A DNA stretch of 64,000 nt from Halodesulfovibrio marinisediminis DSM 17456 (lineage in GTDB: Bacteria; Desulfobacterota; Desulfovibrionia; Desulfovibrionales; Desulfovibrionaceae): the NCBI RefSeq assembly GCF_900129975.1, contig NZ_FSRG01000005.1, positions 496,001 to 560,000 of the forward strand, given 5' to 3'. This document shows positions 54,591 through 63,635 of the stretch, one piece after another. The notes beneath the pieces are model-generated. The model searched no databases. It had not been told where the DNA came from and was given only the letters and a program-made list of their open reading frames with translations. The position numbers and the translations under genes were made by a program. The stretch's first letter is position 1. Every line of letters starts with the position of its first letter.

Positions 54591-55100
54591 GTGCGTAAGA
54601 TTTTAGTTTGTTGTGTGTTGCTGGTTGGGGTTGTTATGTTGAGTGGATTCATGGGCATTGGTGAATCCGAAGTGGAACTTGAAGGGAAATCTATCAAACT
54701 CGTTAAAGAAGTGCAGCGTGGTGATTATGACGTTATTTCCTCTAAGGATTTGAACGATGCGCTTGGTAAAAGTGACATGCTCATCATTGATACAATGCCT
54801 TACGAAGCTTCCTACAAAAAAAATCACATCCCTGGTGCAAAACAGTTTTTATTTCCTATTCCAGATATGAAGAGTTGGGACACCAACGAAACAGCAGGAA
54901 AAACTCAAGCAGATTTTGAAGCACTGCTTGGTCCAGACAAAGATCGTATGCTTGTATTCTACTGTGGTTTTGTAAAATGTACCCGTTCTCATAACGGTGC
55001 CATGTGGGCACGTAAACTTGGCTATACCAATGTATATCGTCACCCTGGTGGTATTAAGGCATGGAAAGAAGCCGGATACCCTGTAGATGAAGTTAAATAA
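54591..55100 (+). CDS. Secreted or anchored rhodanese-like protein
   Basis: A 169-residue protein with an N-terminal signal (ILVCCVLLVGVVMLSGFMG) and a rhodanese domain. The catalytic Cys is C125 in FYCGFVKCTRSHNGA, an unusual loop with a second Cys at 130. It probably handles sulfane sulfur in the periplasm. GTG start at 54591. It overlaps the next gene by 14 bases. Confidence 0.85.
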   Translation: MRKILVCCVLLVGVVMLSGFMGIGESEVELEGKSIKLVKEVQRGDYDVISSKDLNDALGKSDMLIIDTMPYEASYKKNHIPGAKQFLFPIPDMKSWDTNETAGKTQADFEALLGPDKDRMLVFYCGFVKCTRSHNGAMWARKLGYTNVYRHPGGIKAWKEAGYPVDEVK

Positions 55101-55698
55101 GTATTCTGCGGTGTCGCTTGCTGACACTGAATTGTCTCCAGAAGCAGAAGCTATTGTTGAAAAGTTGAAGCTTCAAGCGGAGAATCTTTTTGAAACGCGG
55201 GCACTGCTATGTGCTGAGGCGGTTCTAGTTACTTTGAATGAAGCTTTTGACGGCTCTCTTTCTGAAGAGGAAGCCATAAACCTTGGTTCAACCTTCTGTA
55301 TGGGAGTAGGCACAGCCGGTTGTATGTGCGGTGCACTTGCAGGCGGGCTTGCTTCAGTGGGGATGTTCACAGGAAAGGGGCGTCTCGCAACGAGTAATGC
55401 GTACGCCCGTGAATGTGGCAAGGATCTGCATGATGCGTTTGTAAGAAATCACAAATCCTCATGCTGTCGTACCCTGACTCGCCATGTTAAAGATGATTCA
55501 GCAAAGCATTTTGCGCAGTGTACTATGCTTACTGGGAATGCCACCGAACTTGCTGCACGTATTATTATTGCAGAGCGTGGCGGGAAGCTTTTTAAGCAAC
55601 CGGCTCGTCCTCCACTTACTAAAGTACAGGTTCTGGGAATGCGGATAGGAAGCGTCTTTCGGAGCCTGTGTAGAAAATGTGCAGCTGTATATCGGTAG
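55087..55698 (+). CDS. C_GCAxxG_C_C family protein
   Basis: A 203-residue Cys-rich protein with ten cysteines: C42, C71, C79, C81, C110, C126-C127, C145, C195 and C198. The family core is TFCMGVGTAGCMCGALAGG. It has no signal peptide, so it would work in the cytoplasm, unlike its two operon partners. Starting inside the rhodanese gene suggests coupling. A paralogue lies at 91-855. Function not known. Confidence 0.8.
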   Translation: MKLNKYSAVSLADTELSPEAEAIVEKLKLQAENLFETRALLCAEAVLVTLNEAFDGSLSEEEAINLGSTFCMGVGTAGCMCGALAGGLASVGMFTGKGRLATSNAYARECGKDLHDAFVRNHKSSCCRTLTRHVKDDSAKHFAQCTMLTGNATELAARIIIAERGGKLFKQPARPPLTKVQVLGMRIGSVFRSLCRKCAAVYR

Positions 55699-55721
55699 AT
55701 TCACAGTAAGAGTAACGTAAT

Positions 55722-55757
55722 AAAAAATGCCGTATGTGTTACATACGGCATTTTTTA
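55722..55757. terminator. Bidirectional terminator after the rhodanese operon
   Basis: AAAAAATGCCGTATGT/ACATACGGCATTTTTT with a 3-base loop, 23 bases after the last stop. Confidence 0.92.
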
Positions 55758-55788
55758 TTGTTCGTTGGGGAACGTTGGAGAAGAAAAG

Positions 55789-56000
55789 GGTTGGCGAACC
55801 GGCAAGGTGTGGGCAAGCCGGTTCGCCGACCGAGAGATCTTATATATGTTGCAGGCATATATTTAAAGACAGAGGAGAAGACCACTGTTCTCTCGGTGAG
55901 CAGTCTGTCAAACGCGGGCTAGTCGATGACAGACTGGAGTGGCAATGAGCGCACCCGAAGGTGCTGCAGAGAGAAAGTTGTAGCTACACCTTGTAGCTTG
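55789..56000. ncRNA. Candidate structured RNA of unknown class
   Basis: Five helices crowd into about 210 bases. GGCGAACCGGC pairs with GCCGGTTCGCC (55793-55803/55817-55827). ACCGAGAGA with TCTCTCGGT (55829-55837/55889-55897) closes a region containing TATATATG/CATATATT. CAGTCTGTCA pairs with TGACAGACTG (55901-55910/55927-55936). GCACC-CGAA-GGTGC is at 55951-55964, and AGCTAC/GTAGCT at 55982-55998. Minus-strand transcription is possible from TTGCCA...TATACA near 56035-56009, ending at the shared terminator. On the plus strand a 12-codon frame after GGAG (55944) is present. I could not match tmRNA, RNase P, SRP, 6S or a riboswitch. Confidence 0.45.
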
Positions 56001-56004
56001 ATTC

Positions 56005-56175
56005 GGTTGTATACTCAATCAACATCGGTGGCAAGTTAAAAATAACAGCATTGGTGGTGGAAAATATAGCAATGCCTATGTGATACTGAATTGTTACTGC
56101 TGGTTATAACAAAAATGGTAAAAAGTGCACGTGGGAAAAAACGTTGTTAGTTTTTGTAAAAAAAGAGTGTCGCTG
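56005..56175. other. Intergenic downstream of the cNMP-binding gene
   Basis: About 170 bases holding a possible minus-strand promoter for the structured region. No terminator for the cNMP-binding gene was recognised. Confidence 0.35.
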
Positions 56176-56179
56176 CTTT

Positions 56180-56692
56180 TTAAATTAAACTTACTCCATA
56201 TCTGCATGGGCAACTTTCAACTGTCGCTGCCTCGATTAAGCATCCCTTTTCCCAATGACTTATTCGGTCTGCTATAATTTTCAGGAATATTTTTGCACTT
56301 TCTGGATCTTTATCAAGTTCGCTTAGTCCTTTAGGGCGTGGAAGAATGAGACAGGTTGCAGGAGTAAGTGCTTTTACAGAGAAAAGGCGTTCTGTATCGG
56401 CAATAAGTGCCAGCGTACCGAATATTTTTCCCTGACTGATTGTTCCGTGTGTACTTGTTTTATCCATATAGCTGTGGGTGATAGAAAGTGATCCTTGAAC
56501 AAGTAAGTATGCTTTATTGTCTACGTCGCCTTGATGAAAAACGTGTTCTCCAACTTGATAGTTCATGCGTTTTACCAGCAGGGCGTAAGAGCGAAGGCGT
56601 TCTACCGGTATTTTAGAGAAAATCTCTGCTTTAAGCAGTAGATCGAGGTTCTTATCGTATTCACAGGATGGAGCATTGGTGTCTGTATTCAT
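56180..56692 (-). CDS. Cyclic nucleotide-binding domain protein without HTH
   Basis: A 170-residue protein consisting of one Crp-type nucleotide-binding domain (YQVGEHVFHQGDVDNKAYLL, GSLSITH, GKIFGTLALIADTER). There is no DNA-binding domain, so it is not a transcription factor by itself. The C-terminus has CPCR. AGGAG precedes the ATG. It follows the ABC exporter gene by 35 bases on the same strand and may gate or tune it. Confidence 0.82.
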   Translation of the reverse strand: MNTDTNAPSCEYDKNLDLLLKAEIFSKIPVERLRSYALLVKRMNYQVGEHVFHQGDVDNKAYLLVQGSLSITHSYMDKTSTHGTISQGKIFGTLALIADTERLFSVKALTPATCLILPRPKGLSELDKDPESAKIFLKIIADRISHWEKGCLIEAATVESCPCRYGVSLI

Positions 56693-56727
56693 GGTTACTC
56701 CTGAATTATTTGTAAGGTTGTGAGCGG

Positions 56728-59256
56728 TTATGATGCACCATGTACAAGTTCGTAGAGGGCCCCTTTTTGTTCTATGAGTTCGGTGTAGGTGCCTTGTTCA
56801 ACAAGTTTACCGCTGCGTAGTACTGCCACTTTGTCATATCCCGGAAGTGTGTCGAGTCTATGTACAACAGACAAGATAGTGGCTTTGCCCTTGAGCATCT
56901 TCTCCATAACATTCTGAATGCGTGCTTGTGATGCATTATCAAGAGCGGATGTGGCTTCATCAAAGATATAAATTGGCGGTTGCTTGAGGAAGGCACGTGC
57001 GAGTGCAATCTTCTGGCGTTGACCGCCTGAAAGGTCTTCGCCCATATTGCCGACATTATGTTCCAGACCAATTTCAAGGATGGTTTCCAATACACCTTCA
57101 ATAATGAGCAGCTGGTTCATATGTTGCTGCACACGGTCCTCAGCACCCGCGTTATCAAGCTTGATATGTCCATAAGCAATATTATCCATGATTGTGAGGG
57201 CATGCTCATAGCTTTCACGGCAGTAGGTGTTAAACGTATCTGGCATGTGATTATCCATATACGTTTTGAACGAGGTACGTATTTCACTTATTGAATTGAA
57301 GATTTTTTCAGGAATCGAAGCAATTGAATGCTGGCTTAAAGTAAAGTTGAGGCTCAGGTAGAGGAGTGCTCCGCGGTCTTCATCATCCAGTTTAACCAGC
57401 CCTTCTTCCAGTGATTGCGCTTTGTGTAACTGCTCTACAATGCGATTGTAGGCTGGAAGTTCTTCCAACGGGACTGGACTGCGTTGTAGCAGTTCCTGTT
57501 CGTCAGGGGCGTTGCGGATAAGTTCAATGGTTCGAGTGGCAATAAGACAGCCAAGCAGTTCAAGTTGTAGAAGCAGGTTAGCCTCTTTCAGGAAGGCTAC
57601 AAACTGAGGTACCTTGTGCAGGTTTGACAGGGTGATGTTTTCATCACGTGAAGCACCGAAGATAATATTCTCTGCGATAGACGCGTATTGCAGGTAGTTT
57701 TCTGGATCGAAAAATTCAATATCGTTGCTGAGCTGAGCACCATGCAACTGCTGGAATTGTTCACGGGCACGAATGAGGCTTTCGATTAACTCAGGAGGGC
57801 TGTCCTTCTTCAATGTTGTGCGTAGACCAAAACCGAGCACATCAACAAAAAGACCAACCTGTTGGACGACCTCAATAAGTCTGTCTAGATCCGGCAGGTT
57901 CGGTTCTGTTTCACCCCGTTGTCGCATGAGCGCTTCACTGCTGTATACAAGGTTGTTTCGGATTGTGCCGTCAAAAATGAAAGGATGTTGGGCAACAATC
58001 CCCATGTTTTCTGCAATGTCTTGTTTGGACATTTGCGAAACTTCATGCCCGTCAACCTGCACACTGCCGCCGGTATATCGCAGCATCTGACTTACGGCAC
58101 CTGCAAGGGTGGATTTGCCACTGCCTGAGAATCCTACAAGCGCTAGATGTTCACCGGCGTTAATTTGCATATTGATATTGTCCAGCAAGCGGATATTAGT
58201 CCCGATGGTGAATGACAAGTCTTTAATCAGAATATTTCCTTCCAATTTGTAGACATCGCGGTCAACAGGAACTGAAGGAAATTCTGCCATTAGATCAAAG
58301 TAGTCCATGACCTGTTTATAACGCACAACGCAGTCCTGATAGAGCTGGTAAAACTCCATAAGCTCTTTCCACGGGTCATAGAGCTTTTCGTATGCAGATA
58401 GAAAAGCAACCAGGGCACCTAATTCAAATCTTCCTTCAATTGCAAGGTAGCCACCGACAAGAAAAAGAAAGAATGGTCCCAGAGATTGGAACAGATTGTT
58501 TGTAAACTTGATGCCAAATTTAACTATGAGCAGTCGGTATGTGAGGTCATAGAGCCAGCGTGCAGCCTTACGGAATTTATTTTCTTCAAGCGAGAACGCA
58601 CAGTTTCCTTGAATCTCATGAATCCCCGTTGTGGATTCGCTGATGATACTGCTTGTACTCCGTAAGCTGTTTGTTCTCTGGCGGTTCAGCTTGTTATATT
58701 TACGTTGTAAAATTGGAATAACAATCATTTCAACAGGGTATATTGAGATGGAGATTGTTGCGAGAATGGGGTCGAGGTAGAACATATATCCAGCAAATGC
58801 GAAGAATGTCAGAATATTTACCAGAGGTGCTGAGATAGCTGCTCCTGCAAATGTTGCCATCGGGAGTAGCTCTGTCATGAGTGTGGAAACGACAAGTCCA
58901 GGGGAAGTTCTGCGAAAGAACGGCATCGGTAGGGTTAGGATGTGGTCGTAGAGATGTTTTCTGATTCTGTAGAGAGTATTTTCCCCGACTTTTGATTGAA
59001 GAATATTGATAGCGTATTTAAGTACACCGGCTAAAAAAACCGCAGAGATATAAATCATACAGTAATAGATAAGTGCATCGATTTTTTTCAACTGAATAGC
59101 TTCAGAAACGATGCGCTTTTGCATTTCAATAGGAACAAGCCGCATGCCTACTGTTATGACAATGATCGTAATCATTGTTAGCTGCAGGGGTTTATTTTTA
59201 TGTAATACCCAAAAGTACATGGAACGCTTTGTAATCGGGGGGAGTTTTTCAGCCAT
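56728..59256 (-). CDS. ABC exporter with large insertion in the ATPase domain
   Basis: An 842-residue fused exporter half-transporter. Six membrane segments fill residues 20-310. The ATPase has Walker A GFSGSGKST (near 377), Q-loop VAQHPFIFDGTIRNNL (near 424), signature LSGGQRQKIALARAF (near 740), Walker B/D-loop IYIFDEATSALD (near 765) and the switch His in VVHRLD. About 360 residues separate Walker A from the signature, against roughly 110-120 in usual exporters. The insert contains two more Q-loop-like phrases, SIAENIIFGAS and TIMDNIAYGH. AAGGA precedes ATG 59256; the frame to 59286 is less likely. Substrate unknown. Confidence 0.88.
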   Translation of the reverse strand: MAEKLPPITKRSMYFWVLHKNKPLQLTMITIIVITVGMRLVPIEMQKRIVSEAIQLKKIDALIYYCMIYISAVFLAGVLKYAINILQSKVGENTLYRIRKHLYDHILTLPMPFFRRTSPGLVVSTLMTELLPMATFAGAAISAPLVNILTFFAFAGYMFYLDPILATISISIYPVEMIVIPILQRKYNKLNRQRTNSLRSTSSIISESTTGIHEIQGNCAFSLEENKFRKAARWLYDLTYRLLIVKFGIKFTNNLFQSLGPFFLFLVGGYLAIEGRFELGALVAFLSAYEKLYDPWKELMEFYQLYQDCVVRYKQVMDYFDLMAEFPSVPVDRDVYKLEGNILIKDLSFTIGTNIRLLDNINMQINAGEHLALVGFSGSGKSTLAGAVSQMLRYTGGSVQVDGHEVSQMSKQDIAENMGIVAQHPFIFDGTIRNNLVYSSEALMRQRGETEPNLPDLDRLIEVVQQVGLFVDVLGFGLRTTLKKDSPPELIESLIRAREQFQQLHGAQLSNDIEFFDPENYLQYASIAENIIFGASRDENITLSNLHKVPQFVAFLKEANLLLQLELLGCLIATRTIELIRNAPDEQELLQRSPVPLEELPAYNRIVEQLHKAQSLEEGLVKLDDEDRGALLYLSLNFTLSQHSIASIPEKIFNSISEIRTSFKTYMDNHMPDTFNTYCRESYEHALTIMDNIAYGHIKLDNAGAEDRVQQHMNQLLIIEGVLETILEIGLEHNVGNMGEDLSGGQRQKIALARAFLKQPPIYIFDEATSALDNASQARIQNVMEKMLKGKATILSVVHRLDTLPGYDKVAVLRSGKLVEQGTYTELIEQKGALYELVHGAS

Positions 59257-59315
59257 GCTTAGTATCCTTTGGAGTGTAAAAGGCACATCCCACGGGGATA
59301 TATAAAAATATTAAG

Positions 59316-61613
59316 ATGCAAGGTACGGTACAATGCGTAATGGAACTTAAGAGGTTGACCTTTATTCATAGATTGTCCCTACGTTGGAAATTGTTTCTCA
59401 CGCTTGTACTGTTCAGCGTGCTGCCTATTTGCGGTGCAGTGCTCACTGTGCAGGAGTTACAGACAGATATTAAAGAGTATCTGTATGAGAGTACTCGTAA
59501 TGACCTTGTCGAACAGGCCAGCCGCTCTATTGAAAATATCGCTGTTAATTCAGCAAAAAATTTAGAAAACAGTGAGCAGATGCGGGGGATAATTCTTGAT
59601 GTTGTGGCATTCGCTGCACAGCATTTCCTCGATATGCTTCCACCTGTTGATGTGAAGCCCCTATATTCGGATGAGATTAAGCCGGATTTGCCTTATCCTG
59701 AAGATCTTGTTGTTGACCCCCTGCACGCACCAACTCGTCAGTATATGGTCAAATATGGCAGTGACATAAGCAAGTATATTTCCCTTGGTAATATTGCCTT
59801 TTTCCTGCCTCAGAATCAGTCCGAAAGAGCCGCCGCAAAGCTTGAAGCGAAAAAATTGATTCGGCTGCTTCCCTTATTTAAGGAATTAAAAAAATCATAC
59901 GGCTCATTCATTTACAATCTTTACATTGGAACTAAATCCGGACTGTTAGCGTATTATCCTGCTCATGCGGGTATGCCTGAAGGATATGATCCGCGAGATC
60001 GTTTATGGTATCGGCTTGCAATGGCAGAAAAGAAGATTGTTTGGCGTGCCCCTCTTCGGGATATTTCGACAGGAAGACTGTTGTTTACGGTTTCCGCACC
60101 GTTATACAATATGAAAAAAGAAATTATTGGAGTAGTAGGGCTTGATATTCTTATGGAACAAGGGCTTTCCAGTGGGAGTATTACGGCAGCATGGTCAAAT
60201 CAGACACGGCTGATCTTGGCTGAAGAGGCTGATGACAAAGTTACAGGCAGTGCCGGGCTTCGCATTATTGCAAGTGCACAGAGGAAGAGTAAGGAAGATA
60301 ACGAGTATTCTTGGATTATGGGAACATCCAAAAAGCATTGGGTTGTATTTGAGGATAACGAAGTAAAGGCTAAGTTTATGAATGCAATTGCTTCCGGCAC
60401 ATCCGGCACGCTCTTGATGCCATGGGGGGGAGAGGATTGCCTTGTAGCGTGGGCACCATTTAAAGGTAATAATTACTTCATTACGGTGGTGCCGGAAGAA
60501 GACGTAATGCATTTGACGAACAAGGTCCTTGCCTATCTTCACTGGGCAAGCTCAGCTCAACAGCGTGTGGTTGAAATAGCTGTTGTTGTGGTCATTTTTT
60601 TAACATTTCTTTTTGCCGTGTATGCCAGTCGGGCTATTTCTAAGCCTATGAACATGATGGTGGCTTCATTTAAGGAGCTCGCACAAGGTAACTTTAGCGC
60701 GCGAGTTGATCTTAAAACCGGCGACGAACGCGATATACTTGTGGAGACCTTTAACCGGATAGGGCCGCAGTTAGAGCATCTGGTAGAGACGCAACAAGCG
60801 CTGGATGTGGCGCATGAGATTCAAGAGAACCTGCTTCCGGCCAGAGACCCGAGATTTCCGGGATGGCAGATTTCCGGTGCAATCCGTTACTGCGATCAGA
60901 CGGGGGGCGATTATTATGATTACTACATGACAAATTGTGATAACCAGTCAATTCTGTCCATTGTCGTAGGGGATGTTTCAGGGCACGGAGTCGCCTCAGC
61001 TTTACTTATGACAACTGCTCGTGCGTTGTTGCGAGTCCATACTGAATGTGCACGTATCAGTGCGTCACGCAGAGTTTCTCAGGTAAACAATCTACTTACT
61101 CAGGACGTACATGGGACTGGGCGGTTTATGACGCTGTTCTATCTTGAGATGATTGGACATAGTGATCTTTTGCGATGGGTTAGAGCAGGACACGATCCAG
61201 CTATAGTTTATCTTCCGGAGCAGGATGAATTTACCGAATTGAAGGGTAAAGGCTTGCCGCTTGGGGTTATGGGAGGTGTTAACTATGAGGAAAGTGAAAT
61301 AGAGCTTACACAGCAAGGTGCTATCATTTTATTAGGTACTGATGGAATATGGGAAGCTCGTAAAGGTGGGTATGGAGATTTGTATGGTAAGGAGCAGTTA
61401 CGGGAGCTTATTCGTGAACATGCTTCAAAGACTGCAGAAGAAATACGTGATTGTATATTGGAAGCAGTCGAAAAATGGCAAAAGAATGTTCCTAATGTAG
61501 ATGATGTGACCCTTGTTGTGCTTAAGAAGGATAAGAACGCGAATAAAGACTGTGAAAATGTGAGTATTTGTAATCTTGATTTCTTCATGGAAGAGAAGAA
61601 TAACAATGAATAA
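59316..61613 (+). CDS. RsbU-like PP2C phosphatase with Cache sensor
   Basis: A 765-residue membrane receptor phosphatase. A membrane segment near residues 25-45, an extracytoplasmic dCache-like domain to about 410, a second segment near 425-445 and a HAMP-like linker precede a SpoIIE/PP2C domain. Metal-binding Asp residues are in VVGDVSGHGVASALLM (near 549) and GTDGIWEARKGG (near 674). It should dephosphorylate the STAS antagonist encoded two genes downstream. ATG at 59340 is an alternative start; neither has a clear ribosome binding site. Confidence 0.9.
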   Translation: MQGTVQCVMELKRLTFIHRLSLRWKLFLTLVLFSVLPICGAVLTVQELQTDIKEYLYESTRNDLVEQASRSIENIAVNSAKNLENSEQMRGIILDVVAFAAQHFLDMLPPVDVKPLYSDEIKPDLPYPEDLVVDPLHAPTRQYMVKYGSDISKYISLGNIAFFLPQNQSERAAAKLEAKKLIRLLPLFKELKKSYGSFIYNLYIGTKSGLLAYYPAHAGMPEGYDPRDRLWYRLAMAEKKIVWRAPLRDISTGRLLFTVSAPLYNMKKEIIGVVGLDILMEQGLSSGSITAAWSNQTRLILAEEADDKVTGSAGLRIIASAQRKSKEDNEYSWIMGTSKKHWVVFEDNEVKAKFMNAIASGTSGTLLMPWGGEDCLVAWAPFKGNNYFITVVPEEDVMHLTNKVLAYLHWASSAQQRVVEIAVVVVIFLTFLFAVYASRAISKPMNMMVASFKELAQGNFSARVDLKTGDERDILVETFNRIGPQLEHLVETQQALDVAHEIQENLLPARDPRFPGWQISGAIRYCDQTGGDYYDYYMTNCDNQSILSIVVGDVSGHGVASALLMTTARALLRVHTECARISASRRVSQVNNLLTQDVHGTGRFMTLFYLEMIGHSDLLRWVRAGHDPAIVYLPEQDEFTELKGKGLPLGVMGGVNYEESEIELTQQGAIILLGTDGIWEARKGGYGDLYGKEQLRELIREHASKTAEEIRDCILEAVEKWQKNVPNVDDVTLVVLKKDKNANKDCENVSICNLDFFMEEKNNNE

Positions 61614-62046
61614 CACGCGTACCTGCTATAGAGTAATAATTCATTCTCGTGATGAATTTATTCAATTGGTATCTGCTATAGACAAAATGGCAGAAAAACA
61701 TTCTATAGCGTCGTCTGTTGTGTTTAAGATTACTCTCGCACTTGATGAGCTGATAAGTAATATTTTTGATTATGCGTTTAATGATACTCAGAAGCCGGAA
61801 ATAGATATTGTAGTGTGCATTGATCGGGGTGTGTTTTTCGCTAAGATTATTGATAGCGGTAAGGCATTTGATATTTCAAAAATACAGAAGCCGGAGCTGG
61901 ATAAACCGATAGATAAAAGGCGTAAGCCTATAGGGGGAATGGGGGTCCATCTGGTGCGTAACCTTATGGATTCGTTTACCTATTATCGAGTTGATGGCAA
62001 AAATTACGTTCTTATTTGTACGAAAATAGATACTGAAACTCATTAG
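61606..62046 (+). CDS. RsbW-like anti-sigma / serine kinase ATPase
   Basis: A 146-residue GHKL ATPase of the RsbW/SpoIIAB group. N box DELISNIFDYAF, IIDSGKAFD and RRKPIGGMGVHLVRNLMDSF are conserved. It would bind a target protein and phosphorylate the STAS antagonist. It overlaps the phosphatase gene by 8 bases; a longer frame from 61576 lies within that gene. Confidence 0.9.
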   Translation: MNNTRTCYRVIIHSRDEFIQLVSAIDKMAEKHSIASSVVFKITLALDELISNIFDYAFNDTQKPEIDIVVCIDRGVFFAKIIDSGKAFDISKIQKPELDKPIDKRRKPIGGMGVHLVRNLMDSFTYYRVDGKNYVLICTKIDTETH

Positions 62047-62059
62047 AAAGGAGCCTGAT

Positions 62060-62392
62060 ATGGCATTAACAACCATTGAATTACCAAATTGTACGGTTCT
62101 TGCCATGAGCAATCGTTTGGATGGTTCCCATACAAAAGAGCTTGAAACAAAAGTTGAAGAATTGATTGGTGGCGGAAATTCCCGCTTGCTATTTGACTTT
62201 GAAGAACTTGATTATATTAACAGCGCAGGGTTGCGTGTTCTTGTAATGGCGTATCAACAGCTTCATCCAGCCGGTGGAAAAGTAGCAGTATGTTGCGCAC
62301 GTGATTACATTCAAGAAGTATTTGAAATTTCAGGGTATGATCAGTTGTTTGGCATGTATTCAACTCGCGATGCTGCCGTGAATGAATTTTAA
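62060..62392 (+). CDS. STAS anti-sigma factor antagonist (RsbV-like)
   Basis: A 110-residue single-STAS protein. The phosphorylatable Ser is in LDYINSAGLRVLVMAY. AAGGAG precedes the ATG by eight bases. Last gene of the phosphatase-kinase-antagonist module. No sigma factor is encoded nearby, so the output target is unknown. Confidence 0.93.
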   Translation: MALTTIELPNCTVLAMSNRLDGSHTKELETKVEELIGGGNSRLLFDFEELDYINSAGLRVLVMAYQQLHPAGGKVAVCCARDYIQEVFEISGYDQLFGMYSTRDAAVNEF

Positions 62393-62560
62393 AAAGGTTG
62401 CAGCATTCTATGCATTCGGACGTATCAGGCTGTATTGATAGTGCAGGACGAGTGTTGCCTATTATATGTACCATTCTGTAAAAATTCTATTGTGCTTATT
62501 ACAAGTAGTATGTTCCTGCCAGAAATTTTTGGAAGGCATCTATTCTATTGCTTGTGTTTA

Positions 62561-62597
62561 AAAAAATCCGATCAGGGAATCCTGATCGGATTTTTTT
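62561..62597. terminator. Bidirectional terminator between STAS gene and mobB
   Basis: AAAAAATCCGATCAGG/CCTGATCGGATTTTTT with loop GAAT. The mobB stop codon lies at its right edge. Confidence 0.9.
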
Positions 62598-63309
62598 ATT
62601 TGGAAATTTTGATTTCAACGTCGCTACCCGGTGCATAGCCTTTCAAGGAACCAAGCATTCCTTCAATAGCGCCGCGGATGATATTCTCAACAAAGGGGTT
62701 CAAGCCGACAGGCGAGCCGTTGACCGTGATGGTCATTGCGGAATTATTAATGGATTTGCAGGCCTTCATGGTGGCTTTACCTGCAACAATTTTTTGAGAA
62801 ATAATCTCACAGCTTTCTTCGCCGCAAGCCCCGCAGTCGAGTGCAGGAAGCATAAACGCCTTTTCTTCAATACAGTCCACAAGCTCTTCAAGCGTTGCAT
62901 CGGAATAGTTTGGAAGTTCTTCTGCTTTAATTTCTCCAAATGAAGCAATGGCAAGTCCTCTATCCATTACTTTTTGTTCATCAGGACTACGAAGAAGGAT
63001 GACGCGTGGCAGCCAGCTCATTGTCTTTCCGCCTTCAACAAGCAGATAGTCAGCCTGTGCTAACGGGAGTACATCCGGTAGCATTTTTTTCTCCCCCCAG
63101 TGAACAGTGCATTCGTTTCCACCAAGTCCGATAACAGTTCTGCCTTCCTTCATAAAGAGACCGGTGTCTGTATCTGGTTTGGCTAAACCGGTGTGTGTGA
63201 ATTTGGCAATCGTCACGGTCTTGCCGCGTGCTTCAAGGGCATCTGCAAGTTTGCGGGTGAGGGTAGTTTTGCCTGATTTTTTGTATCCAACAATGCTGAC
63301 TGCTTTCAT
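62596..63309 (-). CDS. mobB: MobB-like protein with C-terminal Cys-cluster domain
   Basis: A 237-residue protein. The N-terminal 155 residues match MobB, the GTP-binding partner in molybdopterin guanine dinucleotide synthesis (P-loop GYKKSGKTTL; LLVEGGKT). The C-terminal part adds LDCGACGEESCEII, a motif like that of CxxCGxxxC iron-sulfur domains, then C183 and a short tail. GAGG supports the ATG at 63309. It is downstream of fdhB on the same strand and probably serves the formate dehydrogenase cofactor. Confidence 0.85.
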   Translation of the reverse strand: MKAVSIVGYKKSGKTTLTRKLADALEARGKTVTIAKFTHTGLAKPDTDTGLFMKEGRTVIGLGGNECTVHWGEKKMLPDVLPLAQADYLLVEGGKTMSWLPRVILLRSPDEQKVMDRGLAIASFGEIKAEELPNYSDATLEELVDCIEEKAFMLPALDCGACGEESCEIISQKIVAGKATMKACKSINNSAMTITVNGSPVGLNPFVENIIRGAIEGMLGSLKGYAPGSDVEIKISK

Positions 63310-63630
63310 AGCGCAAACCTCAATAGGTTGTTTAAAAAATCTATGTTCTCCTTCGGCAAAGGAAAAATCAAGTACTGTTCTTTCAAAACAGAACAGTTTT
63401 CTAGTGGAGCAATGTACGTGCGTATGCTCAAGGGAGTTTCGGTCTTTACAAAATAGCGGGCTACATTAGGTCGGTGGACTGTCGAACTAGTTTGAAAATG
63501 TAGTCTTTTCTTACTTAAAATGATTCTTTGCGGCCAAAAGGGCGGGGGCTTGTGAGGGCTGGGCAGACTCTTTGCCTGTTGGAGGATTGCCGATGGTTAT
63601 GAGGTTATAAATTTAGCCAACCGCAGCAAA
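63310..63630. other. Intergenic, mobB to fdhB
   Basis: About 320 bases with no gene. A hairpin ACTGTTCT/AGAACAGT at 63374-63397 is followed by TTTTC on the plus strand. No riboswitch recognised. Confidence 0.4.
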
Positions 63631-63635
63631 GAAGA

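Noticed and set aside
55789-56000. tmRNA, RNase P RNA, SRP RNA, 6S RNA or cobalamin riboswitch
   Set aside because: No tag peptide with CCA end, no RNase P core motifs, no SRP GGAAGC loop pattern, and only a partial CCACTG match.
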